A DNA stretch of 64,000 nucleotides, from the NCBI RefSeq assembly GCF_019720895.1, contig NZ_JAHKSH010000001.1:672247-736246 (forward strand), in the 5' to 3' direction. The stretch is from Microbacterium salitolerans. GTDB lineage: Bacteria > Actinomycetota > Actinomycetes > Actinomycetales > Microbacteriaceae. Shown here one piece after another: positions 9,395 through 18,475 of the stretch. The translations under genes and the position numbers were made by a program. The notes beneath the pieces were generated by a model. It made no database searches and was not told the origin of the DNA. It saw nothing but the letters and a program-made list of their open reading frames with translations. The first letter of the stretch is position 1. Each line of letters opens with the position of its first letter.

Positions 9395-10248
9395 CCGCTG
9401 CGCCGCTGTGCCGGGCAACCGGCCTCGTCAAGGAGTTCGCCACGGGGCGGCCGTCGCTTCTCGGACGGAAGAGCTCCTTCCGCGCCGTCGACGACGTCTC
9501 GCTCGAGGTGCGCGCAGGGGAGACCCTCGCGATCGTGGGCGAGTCGGGATCGGGCAAGTCCACCACGGCGCGCCTCGTGGCGCGGCTCATGGAGCCGACG
9601 GCCGGCACGGTCGAGCTCGAGGGCGAGGACGTCACCTCGTATCGGTCGAAGGACCTCCACGAGTTCCGCCGGGCCGTGCAGGTCATCTTCCAGGATCCGT
9701 TCTCCTCGCTGAACCCGCGTCACACGGTCGAGCGCCTGGTCACGGCGCCGCTCGTCTACCAGAAGCGAAAGATCCCCGGGGGAGCGAAGGCGTTCACGCG
9801 CGGTCTCATGGAGCGCGTCGGCCTCAACCCCGACCTGTCGGATCGCTACCCGTCGCAGTTCTCGGGCGGTCAGGCGCAGCGCATCGGCATCGCGCGGGCC
9901 CTCGCCGTCGGGCCCAAGCTCGTGATCTGCGACGAGGCGGTCTCAGCACTCGACGTCTCGGTGCAGGCGCAGGTCATCAACCTGCTGCGCGACCTGCAGG
10001 CCGATGAGGGCTTCGGGTACCTCTTCATCGCGCACGATCTCGCAGTCGTGCGCCAGATCGCCACGCGCGTCGCGGTCATGAGCGAGGGCCGCATCGTCGA
10101 GCAGGGCGATCGCGACGCGATCTTCGACGCGCCCCAGCACGAGTACACCCAGACGCTGCTGAAGGCCGTGCCGCGCATCGATCCCGAGTGGGATCGCCGC
10201 AGGCGCGAGGCGCAGCGTCGCCGTGAGGAACAGGAGAGGTCCGCGTGA
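9391..10248 (+). CDS. Peptide ABC transporter ATPase (DppF type)
   Basis: A 285-residue ABC ATPase that would pair with the preceding one. It has Walker A GESGSGKST, Q-loop FQDPFSSLNP, signature FSGGQAQR, Walker B LVICDEAVSALD and H-loop AHDLAVV. The alanine in DEAVSALD is the usual DppF/OppF variant. The C-terminus is highly charged (RRRREAQRRREEQERSA). It overlaps the next gene by GTGA. Confidence 0.94.
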   Translation: MTAAPLCRATGLVKEFATGRPSLLGRKSSFRAVDDVSLEVRAGETLAIVGESGSGKSTTARLVARLMEPTAGTVELEGEDVTSYRSKDLHEFRRAVQVIFQDPFSSLNPRHTVERLVTAPLVYQKRKIPGGAKAFTRGLMERVGLNPDLSDRYPSQFSGGQAQRIGIARALAVGPKLVICDEAVSALDVSVQAQVINLLRDLQADEGFGYLFIAHDLAVVRQIATRVAVMSEGRIVEQGDRDAIFDAPQHEYTQTLLKAVPRIDPEWDRRRREAQRRREEQERSA

Positions 10249-11531
10249 CCACGACGTACATGCTTCCGGGGATCCGCGTGCGCGAGCAGCGCGTGACGGT
10301 CCCGCTCGACTGGTCGGCGGACGGCGGCGAGACGATCGACCTGTTCGTGCGCGAGCTCGTGGATCCCGACCGCGACCGCGCCGACCTCCCCCTGCTCACC
10401 TACCTGCAGGGCGGCCCGGGCGGCGCGAACCCGCGGCCCCTCAGTCGCGGCGGGTGGATCGACGAGGCGCTGCGCGACTACCGCATCGTCTTCGTCGACC
10501 AGCGCGGCACGGGCGCGAGCACGCCCCTCGACGCGCAGGTCGTCGCCGAGCGCGGCGACGGGCGCGCGGGCGCCGACTACCTCGCCCTGTTCCGCGCCGA
10601 CTCGATCGTTCGCGACCTCGAGCACGTGCGGCGCACGCTGTACGACGGCCGGCGGTGGTCGACGCTCGCGCAGAGCTACGGCGGGTGGATCACGCTCACC
10701 TACCTGTCGTTCGCGCCCGAGGCGCTGGCCGCCAGCTACATCTGCGGAGGCGTTCCGGGAACGCCTCCGCGGGCGAGCGAGGTGTACCGGCGGACGTTCG
10801 GTCGCGTCGCCGCTAAGACGGCCGAGCTGTATCGCCGCTACCCCGACGACGAGGCGCGCGTCGCCGAGATCGCCGACGCCCTGTCGTCGGACGACGTCCT
10901 GCTGCCCGACGGCGACGTCCTCACCGTGCGCCGGTTCCAGTCTCTGGGCATCGACATGGGCATGAAGCCGGGCCATGAGCGCCTGCACTGGCTGATCGAG
11001 AAGGCGTTCGTGCGCCCGGGGCGCTTCTCCGAAGCGTTCCTCCTCGACGTGCTGGTGCAGTCGTCGAACGCGACGAGCCCGCTGTTCTGGACCCTCCAGG
11101 AGACGCTGTACGGGGATCCCGCGAGCGGCGCCACCGGCTGGGCCGCGCAGGCGGAGCGCGACCGGCGGCCCGAGTTCGACGAGGACCGACGCCCGCTGAT
11201 GTTCACGGGCGAGATGGCGTTCCCGTGGATGTTCGACGAGATCCGGCTCCTGCGCGGCTTCGCGCCGGCGGTGCACGAGCTCGCCGCGCGCACCGACTGG
11301 AGCCCCCTCTACGACCTGGGGCGCCTGGCCTCGAACGAGGTGCCTGTCGCGGCCGCGGTGTACTTCGACGACATGTACGTCGACGCCGAGCTGCAGCTCG
11401 ACACCCTCTCGCGTCTCGGGAACTCCGAGCGCTGGGTCACGAACGAGTACGAACACGATGGAATCGGATCCGGACGCACGTTCTCGCGCCTGCGCGAGAT
11501 CGTCCGCGACCGGGGAGGAGAACGCGCGTGA
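10245..11531 (+). CDS. Alpha/beta hydrolase, proline-iminopeptidase-like (S33)
   Basis: A 428-residue cytoplasmic hydrolase. The oxyanion-hole segment is LTYLQGGPGGANPRP, followed by the family-typical VFVDQRGTGAS. The nucleophile elbow is AQSYGGW with Ser144, which matches the GQSYGG motif of prolyl (imino)peptidases except for the leading Ala. These enzymes release N-terminal proline from peptides; cleavage of Pro- or Hyp-starting peptides is the natural guess given the neighbours. The GTG start overlaps the ATPase stop. No signal peptide, so it acts on imported peptides. Confidence 0.85.
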   Translation: MTTTYMLPGIRVREQRVTVPLDWSADGGETIDLFVRELVDPDRDRADLPLLTYLQGGPGGANPRPLSRGGWIDEALRDYRIVFVDQRGTGASTPLDAQVVAERGDGRAGADYLALFRADSIVRDLEHVRRTLYDGRRWSTLAQSYGGWITLTYLSFAPEALAASYICGGVPGTPPRASEVYRRTFGRVAAKTAELYRRYPDDEARVAEIADALSSDDVLLPDGDVLTVRRFQSLGIDMGMKPGHERLHWLIEKAFVRPGRFSEAFLLDVLVQSSNATSPLFWTLQETLYGDPASGATGWAAQAERDRRPEFDEDRRPLMFTGEMAFPWMFDEIRLLRGFAPAVHELAARTDWSPLYDLGRLASNEVPVAAAVYFDDMYVDAELQLDTLSRLGNSERWVTNEYEHDGIGSGRTFSRLREIVRDRGGERA

Positions 11532-12943
11532 CCGCACGACCGCCCTACGCAGGGACCCGATACCCGAAGCTCGCCGAGATCCCGGCCTTCACGGAGTGGA
11601 TCGCCGGCGGCTGGGAGGACCGACAGGTCGCCCCGACCATCCCCGAGGGATCCGCCACGGCCGCCGCCGCGCACCGCGACCGCCTGAGCGCCCGCTTCCC
11701 CGGGCAGACGCTGGTCGCGGCCGCAGGGACCGCCCCGACGCGCAACGACGACAGCGTGTACGGCTTCCGCGCCGACAGCAGCTTCGTCTGGCTCACGAGC
11801 TGCCAAGTCGAGGACGCGGTGCTCGTGATGTGGGCGCGCGACGGCGGGCACGACGCCGTCCTCTACATGCCGGCGCCGTTCCGTCCGGGCGACGCGGGCT
11901 TCTTCTCGAACGCCCTGCACGGCGAGCTCTGGGTGGGGCCCTCGGCCGGACTCGCGGAGTGGGCTGACGCCCTCGGCGTCGACGTGCGCCCGCTGGCCGA
12001 CCTCGAATCCGCGGCCGGGGGAGACGCCCTGGCGACGCGCGCGGCGGCGCCTCTCCTCGCGGGCGTCGAGTCCTCGTCGGAGCTCGAGCGCGAGCTGTCG
12101 AAGCTGCGGATGATCAAGGACGCGTGGGAGATCGAGCAGCTGCGCGGCGCCGTCGACGCGACGGTGAGCGGCTTCGCGGCGACCGCGGCGGAGATCCCCC
12201 GCGCGATCGCTGAGGGCACCGGCGAGCGCTGGCTGCAGGGCACGTTCGACCGGCACGCGCGCACGTACGGCAACGGACCCGGGTACTCGACCATCGTCGG
12301 CTCGGGGGCGCACGCGCCGGTGCTGCACTGGGTGCGCTGCGATGGGCCCGTCGTGGAGGACGCGGCGCTCCTGCTCGACATGGGCGTCGAGGCCCGCTCG
12401 CTGTACACGGCTGACGTCACGCGCACGCTCCCCGCGAGCGGATCCTTCAGCGCGGCGCAGCGGGAGGCGCACGACCTCGTCGAGAAGGCCCACCGCGCCG
12501 GCCTCGCCCAGATCCGCCCCGGCACCGAGTACCTCGACTTCCACTTCGCGGCGATGGAGGTCGTCGCGCAGGGGCTGAGCGACTGGGGGCTGCTGCCCGT
12601 CTCGGTCGACGAGGCGCTGTCGCCGAGCGGCCAGCACCACCGCCGCTATCTCGCCTGCGGCATCGGGCACCACCTGGGCCTCGATGTGCACGACTGCAGC
12701 CAGTCGCACTACGAGGACTACATGGGCGCGCAGCTCGAGCCCGGCGTGGTGATGACCGTCGAGCCCGGCCTGTACTTCCACGCGCACGACGAGACGGTGC
12801 CGCCTGAGCTCCGCGGCGTCGGCGTGCGCCTCGAGGACGATGTGCTCGTGACCGAGACCGGATCCGATGTGCTGTCCGATGCGCTCCCGATCGACGCCGA
12901 CGGCATCGAACGCTGGACGCGCGCGCAGCGGGGCGACGCGTGA
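11528..12943 (+). CDS. Xaa-Pro aminopeptidase (M24B)
   Basis: A 471-residue two-domain enzyme that removes the residue preceding a proline. The N-terminal half (to about residue 180) is the aminopeptidase-P domain; the C-terminal half is the pita-bread domain with all five metal ligands: D284 (LLDMGVEA), D296 (TADVTRT), H381 (GIGHHLG), E412 (VEPGLYF) and E436 (LEDDVLV). The GTG at 11528 overlaps the upstream stop (GTGA). No signal peptide. With the preceding hydrolase it would let the cell strip imino-acid-rich peptides down to free Pro or Hyp. Confidence 0.92.
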   Translation: MTARPPYAGTRYPKLAEIPAFTEWIAGGWEDRQVAPTIPEGSATAAAAHRDRLSARFPGQTLVAAAGTAPTRNDDSVYGFRADSSFVWLTSCQVEDAVLVMWARDGGHDAVLYMPAPFRPGDAGFFSNALHGELWVGPSAGLAEWADALGVDVRPLADLESAAGGDALATRAAAPLLAGVESSSELERELSKLRMIKDAWEIEQLRGAVDATVSGFAATAAEIPRAIAEGTGERWLQGTFDRHARTYGNGPGYSTIVGSGAHAPVLHWVRCDGPVVEDAALLLDMGVEARSLYTADVTRTLPASGSFSAAQREAHDLVEKAHRAGLAQIRPGTEYLDFHFAAMEVVAQGLSDWGLLPVSVDEALSPSGQHHRRYLACGIGHHLGLDVHDCSQSHYEDYMGAQLEPGVVMTVEPGLYFHAHDETVPPELRGVGVRLEDDVLVTETGSDVLSDALPIDADGIERWTRAQRGDA

Positions 12944-15690
12944 CGGCGGCGGCGCCCGCGCTCGAGCCGTTCCCGCTCGGAGACGTCGCCCTCGGCGAGG
13001 GCAACGTGGCGATCCGCGCGCGCGACGCGATGCTGCACCTGGCGCGCGCGTACCCCGCCGACCGGATCCTCGCCGTGTTCCGCCGCAACGCGGGGCTCGA
13101 CACGCACGGCGCCGAACCCCCGGGGGCCTGGGAGGGCTACGGCCACCCGAGCGAGGACGCGTGGGGCGAGGCGGACTATCCGGGCAGCGAGAACGCGCAG
13201 ACGGCGAACCTGCTGCGGGGCCACTACGCGGGCCACTTCCTGTCGATGCTGGCGCTCGCCGCGGCGAGCGAGGACGACGATCAGCTGCGCGCCAAGGTCG
13301 ACGCGATCGTCGAGGGCCTCGGCGAGGTGCAGAAGGCGCTCGCCGCGACGGGGCGGTATTCGCACCCCGGATTCCTCGCGGCCTACGGCGAGTGGCAGTT
13401 CTCGCGCCTGGAGGGATTCGCGCCGTACGGCGAGATCTGGGCGCCCTACTACACCTGTCACAAGATCATGGCGGGCCTGCTCGACGCCTACGAGCAGACC
13501 GGCAGCACCCGTGCGCTCGAGATCGTCACGGCGATGGGGTGGTGGGTCACCGCGCGGCTGGCGCGGCTCGACCACGACCACATCCAGAAGATGTGGTCGC
13601 TCTACATCGCGGGCGAGTACGGCGGGATGAACGAGACCCTCGCGCGCCTCAGCGTCGCCGCCGGGGTCCCCGAGTTCCTCGACACGGCGCGCCTGTTCGA
13701 CATGGACAGCCTCCTGGAGGCGGGATCCACGGGCGTCGACATCCTCACGGGAATGCACGCGAACCAGCACCTGCCGCAGCTCATCGGCTACGTGCGCGAG
13801 TATGAGATCACGGGGGAGCGGCGCAGCCTGGACGCGGCGACGGGACTCTGGGAGCAGATCGTGCCCGGCCGCACCTTCGCGCACGGCGGCACGGGCCAGA
13901 GCGAGCTCTGGGGGCCGCCCGATACCGAGGCCGGCAACATCGGTCACCGCAACGCCGAGACGTGCGCGACCTACAACCTGCGGAAGCTGGCGCGCGCCCT
14001 CTTCGCGCACACACTCGACGCCCGGTACATGGCGTACGTCGAGCGCGCCTCGCTCAACCACATCCTCGCGTCGCGTCGGGCCGTCGACTCCGACACGAGC
14101 CCCGAGGTGACCTACATGTTCCCCGTCGACCCGGGCGCGCTGCCCGAGTTCGACAACATCGGCACCTGCTGCGGCGGCACGGGCCTCGAGAACCACGTCA
14201 CGCACCACGACACGATCTTCTTCCGTGCCGCGAACGGCAACCCTGAGCTGTGGGTCAACCTGCTCGTGCCCGCTCGGCTGTCCTGGGTGGAGCACGCCGT
14301 CGACGTGGCGATCGACGGCGACCACCCGTGGGTCGGGCGGACGACGCTGCGTGTGGATCCTCGCAATCCGGAGGGGCTCGAGGCCGCGATCCACGTGCGG
14401 ATCCCGGCGTGGTCGAGCGGTCCGGCGTCGGTGACGGTCGCCGGCGCGACATGGGCCGCCGACGCCGCTCCGGGCGAGTACGTCGCGATCCGGCGCACGT
14501 GGCGGCGCGGCGACACCGTCGAGATCGATGCGCCGATGTCCCTCCGCGCCGAGGGCGCGATCGACGACCCCACGCTGCAGAGCGTGCATCTGGGGCCGAG
14601 CCTCCTCGTGGCCCGAGACGAGGCGACCACGACGCGCGAGCTTCCCCTGCTCGGGAGGCGCCGCGTCGACGGATCCGTGCGGGCGGATGACGCCGGCGAC
14701 CCGGGAGAGCGGCTGCGGGAGCACGGCGCGATCGACATCGCCGGTATCCGGTACGAGCCGGTCTGGACGGGCTCCGACGCCCGGTACCACATGTACGTGC
14801 GCGACCGTTCGGACGAGATCGCCTTCGTGGGAGTGTCGACCGGGGTCCCCGCACGCCCCCGCGCGGACGGGCGCACGCTGCTCGACGACGTGTGGGCGGA
14901 GCCGGCGCCGCGCACGCGAGAGGCGTTCCTCGACCGCGTCCTGTCGTGCGTCGTGGCGGCCAGAAGCGAGGGGCTCCTGACGCGCGACGAACGCGAGCGC
15001 GTCCTCGACGGCGCGGCGCGCGCCGAGGTGGCCGGGCCGCTCGACGTGGGCGAGGTCCGCGTCGTCGCCGGAGCCGACGCGGCCTGGCGCTCCATCGGCG
15101 ATCGCGGCGTCGAGTGGGTTCTCCCCGAGGGAGCCGGCGACGCGGCGATTCCGCCGGCCGTGCGCATCGACGCCGATGCGCCGCCCGCGACCACGGGGTG
15201 GCACACGAGCGAGCCGACCGTGCGCGTCGATGCGCTCGACCTCACGGGGGTCGGGTCGGAGACTCCTCGTGTGGAGGTGCGTATCGACGACGGCCCGTGG
15301 CGCGCGTACGACGGCCCCTTCGTCGTATCGGCGGAGGGCGCGATCCGCGTCGAGGCGCGGGCCACGTCCGGGTCGGGGTCCGTCGGGTACGCGGCGCGCG
15401 ACTTCGCCGTCGACACGCACGCCCCCGCCGTGGAGCCGCGCGTGCGGGTGCTGGGCGCGAGTGCGGAGATCGACTTCCGCGCGCACGACGACGTCTCGGG
15501 CGTCGAGAGGATCCAGTGGGGCGGCGAGGGGACCTTCTGGGCGACGTTCCAGGAGGCGTTCGTGCGCAGCCTGTCCGACCGTGAGCAGATCATCGAGTTC
15601 TCGGCCACCGACCGCGCCGGGAACGAGGGCGCCCGAGAGCGTCTCGTCCTGCCGCCGCGCGGCGCGGCGGGCGCGGATTCGGGTGGGTAG
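12940..15690 (+). CDS. GH127 beta-L-arabinofuranosidase
   Basis: A 916-residue glycoside hydrolase 127. The residues known from Bifidobacterium HypBA1 are recognisable: E322 as the likely acid/base (GQSELWG), E340 and C342 (NAETCATYN), and the Cys pair C410-C411 (GTCCGGTG), which supplies the zinc ligands and the cysteine nucleophile. An (alpha/alpha)6 barrel covers roughly residues 20-430, then beta domains; the last 130 residues look like an Ig-type module (DDVSGVERI, ATDRAGNEG). There is no signal peptide, so it should act in the cytoplasm. HypBA1 removes beta-L-arabinose from arabinosylated hydroxyproline of plant extensins, which ties this gene to the hydroxyproline genes beside it. GTG start overlapping the peptidase gene. 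Confidence 0.9.
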   Translation: MTAAAPALEPFPLGDVALGEGNVAIRARDAMLHLARAYPADRILAVFRRNAGLDTHGAEPPGAWEGYGHPSEDAWGEADYPGSENAQTANLLRGHYAGHFLSMLALAAASEDDDQLRAKVDAIVEGLGEVQKALAATGRYSHPGFLAAYGEWQFSRLEGFAPYGEIWAPYYTCHKIMAGLLDAYEQTGSTRALEIVTAMGWWVTARLARLDHDHIQKMWSLYIAGEYGGMNETLARLSVAAGVPEFLDTARLFDMDSLLEAGSTGVDILTGMHANQHLPQLIGYVREYEITGERRSLDAATGLWEQIVPGRTFAHGGTGQSELWGPPDTEAGNIGHRNAETCATYNLRKLARALFAHTLDARYMAYVERASLNHILASRRAVDSDTSPEVTYMFPVDPGALPEFDNIGTCCGGTGLENHVTHHDTIFFRAANGNPELWVNLLVPARLSWVEHAVDVAIDGDHPWVGRTTLRVDPRNPEGLEAAIHVRIPAWSSGPASVTVAGATWAADAAPGEYVAIRRTWRRGDTVEIDAPMSLRAEGAIDDPTLQSVHLGPSLLVARDEATTTRELPLLGRRRVDGSVRADDAGDPGERLREHGAIDIAGIRYEPVWTGSDARYHMYVRDRSDEIAFVGVSTGVPARPRADGRTLLDDVWAEPAPRTREAFLDRVLSCVVAARSEGLLTRDERERVLDGAARAEVAGPLDVGEVRVVAGADAAWRSIGDRGVEWVLPEGAGDAAIPPAVRIDADAPPATTGWHTSEPTVRVDALDLTGVGSETPRVEVRIDDGPWRAYDGPFVVSAEGAIRVEARATSGSGSVGYAARDFAVDTHAPAVEPRVRVLGASAEIDFRAHDDVSGVERIQWGGEGTFWATFQEAFVRSLSDREQIIEFSATDRAGNEGARERLVLPPRGAAGADSGG

Positions 15691-15713
15691 CGCGCATCGC
15701 GCGCACCTGTGAC

Positions 15714-15729
15714 TACAATTGCAATTGTA
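15714..15729. promoter_or_regulatory. Palindromic operator upstream of the deaminase gene
   Basis: TACAATTGCAATTGTA is a perfect 16-bp palindrome, 24 bases after the GH127 stop and 43 bases before the deaminase ATG. Its first six bases (TACAAT) could serve as a -10 element. With flanking bases it contains GTACAATTGCA, one base different from GTACATTGCA in the palindrome at 4801-4819, so the same regulator may bind both. Confidence 0.6.
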
Positions 15730-15771
15730 CTTAACGACAACGGCGCCTCGGCGCCAGGAGAAGGGGAAGTC

Positions 15772-16680
15772 ATGACCAGCAACAAGCCGTGGCTCGGGGT
15801 CAACCTCGCGACGACGCTGCCGTTCCACGAGGACTACTCGGTGGCCTACGACGCGTACGCCGATCACGTCCAGGCCATGTCCGCGGCCGGCGTGAACGGG
15901 ATCATCCCGAACGGCTCGCTCGGCGAGTACCAGACGCTGACCGAGGAGGAGCGTCAGCGTGTCGTGACCACGGCGTTCGAGGCGGCCCCCGAGGGCGTCA
16001 ACGTCATCCCCGGCGTCGGCGCGTACGGCGCGTTCGAGAGCGTCCGTCACGCCGAGCACGCGGCAGAGAACGGGGCGCCCGCCGTCATGCTGCTTCCCCC
16101 CAACGCGTATCGCGCGAGCGACGACGAGGTCATGGACCACTTCCGTCGCGTCGCGGCCGTGGGCCTGCCGGTCCTCGCCTACAACAACCCGATCGACACC
16201 AAGGTCGACCTGCGCCCCGACCTGCTGGCGCGCCTGTACGACGAGGGCCTCATCGTCTCGGTCAAGGAGTTCTCGGGTGACGTGCGCAACGCGTACGCGA
16301 TCCGCGAGCAGGCGCCCGGCCTCGACGTCTCGATCGGGTCCGACGACGTCGTGCTCGAGCTCGGGATCAACGGCGCCGTGGGCTGGGTGGCCGGCTACAC
16401 CAACGCGATCCCGCACTCGACGATCGAGCTCTACGAGCTGTCGACCTCGGGCGACCCCGAGAAGTGGAAGCGCGCGCACGAGATCTACCGCGACCTCCAC
16501 GCGCTGCTGCGCTGGGATTCGAAGCACCTCTTCGTGCAGGCGATCAAGCTCTCGCAGCAGGTCGCCGGAACCGCGCCCGCCGGCATCACGACCCGTCCGC
16601 CCCGCCTGGCGCTGCCGGAGCAGATCCGCGCGCAGATCATCGCCGACACCGAGGCCGTCCTGGCCAAGGGCTACCGCTGA
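15772..16680 (+). CDS. lhpC: 1-pyrroline-4-hydroxy-2-carboxylate deaminase (DHDPS family)
   Basis: A 302-residue member of the DapA/NAL class I aldolase superfamily. The Schiff-base lysine is K165 (VSVKEFSGD) and the catalytic tyrosine Y137 (LAYNNP). In hydroxyproline catabolism this family converts pyrroline-4-hydroxy-2-carboxylate to 2-oxoglutarate semialdehyde plus ammonia. I prefer that to dihydrodipicolinate synthase because it is followed by the epimerase and the other hydroxyproline genes. The ATG at 15772 has a strong upstream AGGAGAAGGGG. Confidence 0.87.
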   Translation: MTSNKPWLGVNLATTLPFHEDYSVAYDAYADHVQAMSAAGVNGIIPNGSLGEYQTLTEEERQRVVTTAFEAAPEGVNVIPGVGAYGAFESVRHAEHAAENGAPAVMLLPPNAYRASDDEVMDHFRRVAAVGLPVLAYNNPIDTKVDLRPDLLARLYDEGLIVSVKEFSGDVRNAYAIREQAPGLDVSIGSDDVVLELGINGAVGWVAGYTNAIPHSTIELYELSTSGDPEKWKRAHEIYRDLHALLRWDSKHLFVQAIKLSQQVAGTAPAGITTRPPRLALPEQIRAQIIADTEAVLAKGYR

Positions 16681-16695
16681 GCGACACTGACCACC

Positions 16696-17697
16696 ATGCG
16701 AACGACACACCTCTACCACGCCGTCGACTCCCACACGGAGGGCATGCCCACCCGTGTGATCGTCGGCGGCGTGGGGACCTTCCCCGGCGACACGATGGAG
16801 GAGCGCCGGCAGTGGTTCATGGCGAACAGCGACGACCTGCGCACGCTGATCGTCACCGAGCCGCGCGGCCACAGCGCGATGAGCGGCGCGATCCTGCAGC
16901 CGCCCACGCGCCCTGACGCCGACTTCGGCGTGCTGTACATCGAGGTGTCGGGGTGCCTGCCGATGTGCGGCCACGGCACGATCGGAGTCGCCACCGTCCT
17001 CGTCGAGACCGGCATGGTGCCCGTCGTCGAGCCCGTCACCACGATTCGCCTCGACACCCCGGCGGGCCTCGTCGTCGCCGAAGTGGCCGTATCGGACGGA
17101 CACGCGGAGAACGTGACGATCCGCAACGTGCCGTCGTTCGTCGTCGGGCTCGACCGCACGGTCGACGTGCCCGGCCTCGGCGAGGTCGCCTACGACCTCG
17201 CCTTCGGCGGCAACTTCTACGCGATCGTCGAGCTCGAGGCGCTCGGTCTGCCGTTCGACCGCGCGCGCAAGGACGATCTCCTGCGGGCGGGGCTCGACAT
17301 CATGGCCGCGGTGAACGCGGCGGGCGCCCCGGTGCACCCGACGGATCCGGGGATCCGCGGATGCCGTCACGTGCACCTCGTCGCGCCCGGCTCGACGGCG
17401 GCGCACTCGCGTCACGCCATGGCCATCTCACCGGGCTGGTTCGATCGGTCGCCGTGCGGCACGGGCACGAGCGCGCGCATGGCGCAGCTGCACGCGCGGG
17501 GAGAGCTCGCGCTCGGCAGCGACTTCGTGAACGAGTCGTTCATCGGCACCTCGTTCACCGGAAGGCTGATCGAGGAGACGATCGTCGCCGGGATCCCCGC
17601 GGTCGTCCCGACCATCACGGGTCGCGCCTGGGTGACCGGCACGGCGCAGTACATGCTCGACCCCACCGACCCGTTCCCGCACGGTTTCGAGCTGTGA
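16696..17697 (+). CDS. lhpA: 4-hydroxyproline 2-epimerase (proline racemase family)
   Basis: A 333-residue enzyme expected to convert trans-4-hydroxy-L-proline to cis-4-hydroxy-D-proline. Both catalytic cysteines are present: C91 in MCGHG and C254 in SPCGTGTSARMA. Having Cys at both sites excludes trans-3-hydroxy-L-proline dehydratase, which has Ser or Thr at the first. Proline racemase remains possible from the motifs alone; the pathway genes favour the epimerase. It follows the deaminase by 15 bases. Confidence 0.88.
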   Translation: MRTTHLYHAVDSHTEGMPTRVIVGGVGTFPGDTMEERRQWFMANSDDLRTLIVTEPRGHSAMSGAILQPPTRPDADFGVLYIEVSGCLPMCGHGTIGVATVLVETGMVPVVEPVTTIRLDTPAGLVVAEVAVSDGHAENVTIRNVPSFVVGLDRTVDVPGLGEVAYDLAFGGNFYAIVELEALGLPFDRARKDDLLRAGLDIMAAVNAAGAPVHPTDPGIRGCRHVHLVAPGSTAAHSRHAMAISPGWFDRSPCGTGTSARMAQLHARGELALGSDFVNESFIGTSFTGRLIEETIVAGIPAVVPTITGRAWVTGTAQYMLDPTDPFPHGFEL

Positions 17698-17717
17698 CCG
17701 CCATTGCGGTGTCGCGC

Positions 17718-17744
17718 GTCACATCCTGGAAGGATCGATGTGAC
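17718..17744. promoter_or_regulatory. Inverted repeat upstream of gntR
   Basis: GTCACATC (17718-17725) and GATGTGAC (17737-17744) are perfect 8-bp arms separated by 11 bases, in the 100-base gap before the GntR gene. It is a candidate autoregulatory site, but unlike the 4801 and 15714 palindromes in sequence, so a small RNA hairpin or a different factor is equally possible. Confidence 0.4.
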
Positions 17745-17797
17745 GGGGGAAAGCCGGCCGGCACCCGCCGCTCGTCTACGTTCGGGGAGGACCAGTC

Positions 17798-18475
17798 ATG
17801 ACCACCACAGCAGGTCGCAACGTCGTTCGTCTGCCCAAGCAGCCGAACATCCGCGAGACGGTGAAGATGGCGCTGCAGTCGGCCATCATCAGTGGCGAGA
17901 TGGAGCCGGGGCGGGTGTACTCCGCGCCGAGCCTGGCGGAGGAGTTCGGAGTGTCGGCCACGCCGATCCGCGAGGCGATGCTCGACCTCGCGCGGCAGGG
18001 CCTCGTCGTCGCGATGCCCAACCGGGGCTTCCAGATCACGCAGCTGTCGGAGAAGGACCTCGTCGAGGTCACTCAGCTGCGCCTGATGCTCGAGCCGCCC
18101 GCGGTCGAGGCGGCGACCGCGAACGTGCCCGCCGAGGCGCTCGTCGGGCTCCGCGAGCAGTGCGACGCCATCCTGCGCCACGCCGAGTCGGGTGACCTCG
18201 TCGCGTACCTCACGGCGGATCGCGAGTTCCACCTCGCGCTGCTGGCCTACGCGCAGAACGATCGTCTCGTCGATCTCGTCGCCTCCCTGCGCTCGCAGAC
18301 GCGCCTGTTCGGGCTGTCCGAGCTCTACGCAGAGGGGCGCCTGCCGGCCTCTGCCCGCGAGCATCACGCGATGATCGACGCCATCGAGGCGGGCGACGGC
18401 GCCCGCGCACGCGAGATCACCCACGCGCACATCGAACACGTGCTCACCGACTGGTCGGACCGCGACCGGCGATGA
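17798..18475 (+). CDS. GntR-family regulator (FCD/VanR type)
   Basis: A 225-residue regulator. The winged helix-turn-helix occupies about residues 18-75 (YSAPSLAEEFGVSATPIREAMLDLARQGLVV), followed by an all-helical FCD effector domain with metal-ligand-type residues in DREFHLALL and REHHAMIDAI. Its effector is probably a hydroxyproline-pathway intermediate. ATG at 17798 follows GGGGAGGACC. The next gene overlaps its stop (ATGA), so regulator and dehydrogenase are cotranscribed. Confidence 0.92.
   Translation: MTTTAGRNVVRLPKQPNIRETVKMALQSAIISGEMEPGRVYSAPSLAEEFGVSATPIREAMLDLARQGLVVAMPNRGFQITQLSEKDLVEVTQLRLMLEPPAVEAATANVPAEALVGLREQCDAILRHAESGDLVAYLTADREFHLALLAYAQNDRLVDLVASLRSQTRLFGLSELYAEGRLPASAREHHAMIDAIEAGDGARAREITHAHIEHVLTDWSDRDRR

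Noticed and set aside
15772-16680. Dihydrodipicolinate synthase (dapA)
   Set aside because: Same superfamily and Lys/Tyr pair, but the context is hydroxyproline breakdown and no lysine genes are near.
12718-17415. A 1565-codon open frame on the minus strand
   Set aside because: It lies opposite GH127 and the hydroxyproline genes and is made of Arg/Asp/Val-rich reading typical of the antisense frame of high-GC genes. No family-like stretch.
16696-17697. trans-3-hydroxy-L-proline dehydratase
   Set aside because: That enzyme has Ser/Thr in place of the first catalytic Cys; here both Cys91 and Cys254 are present.
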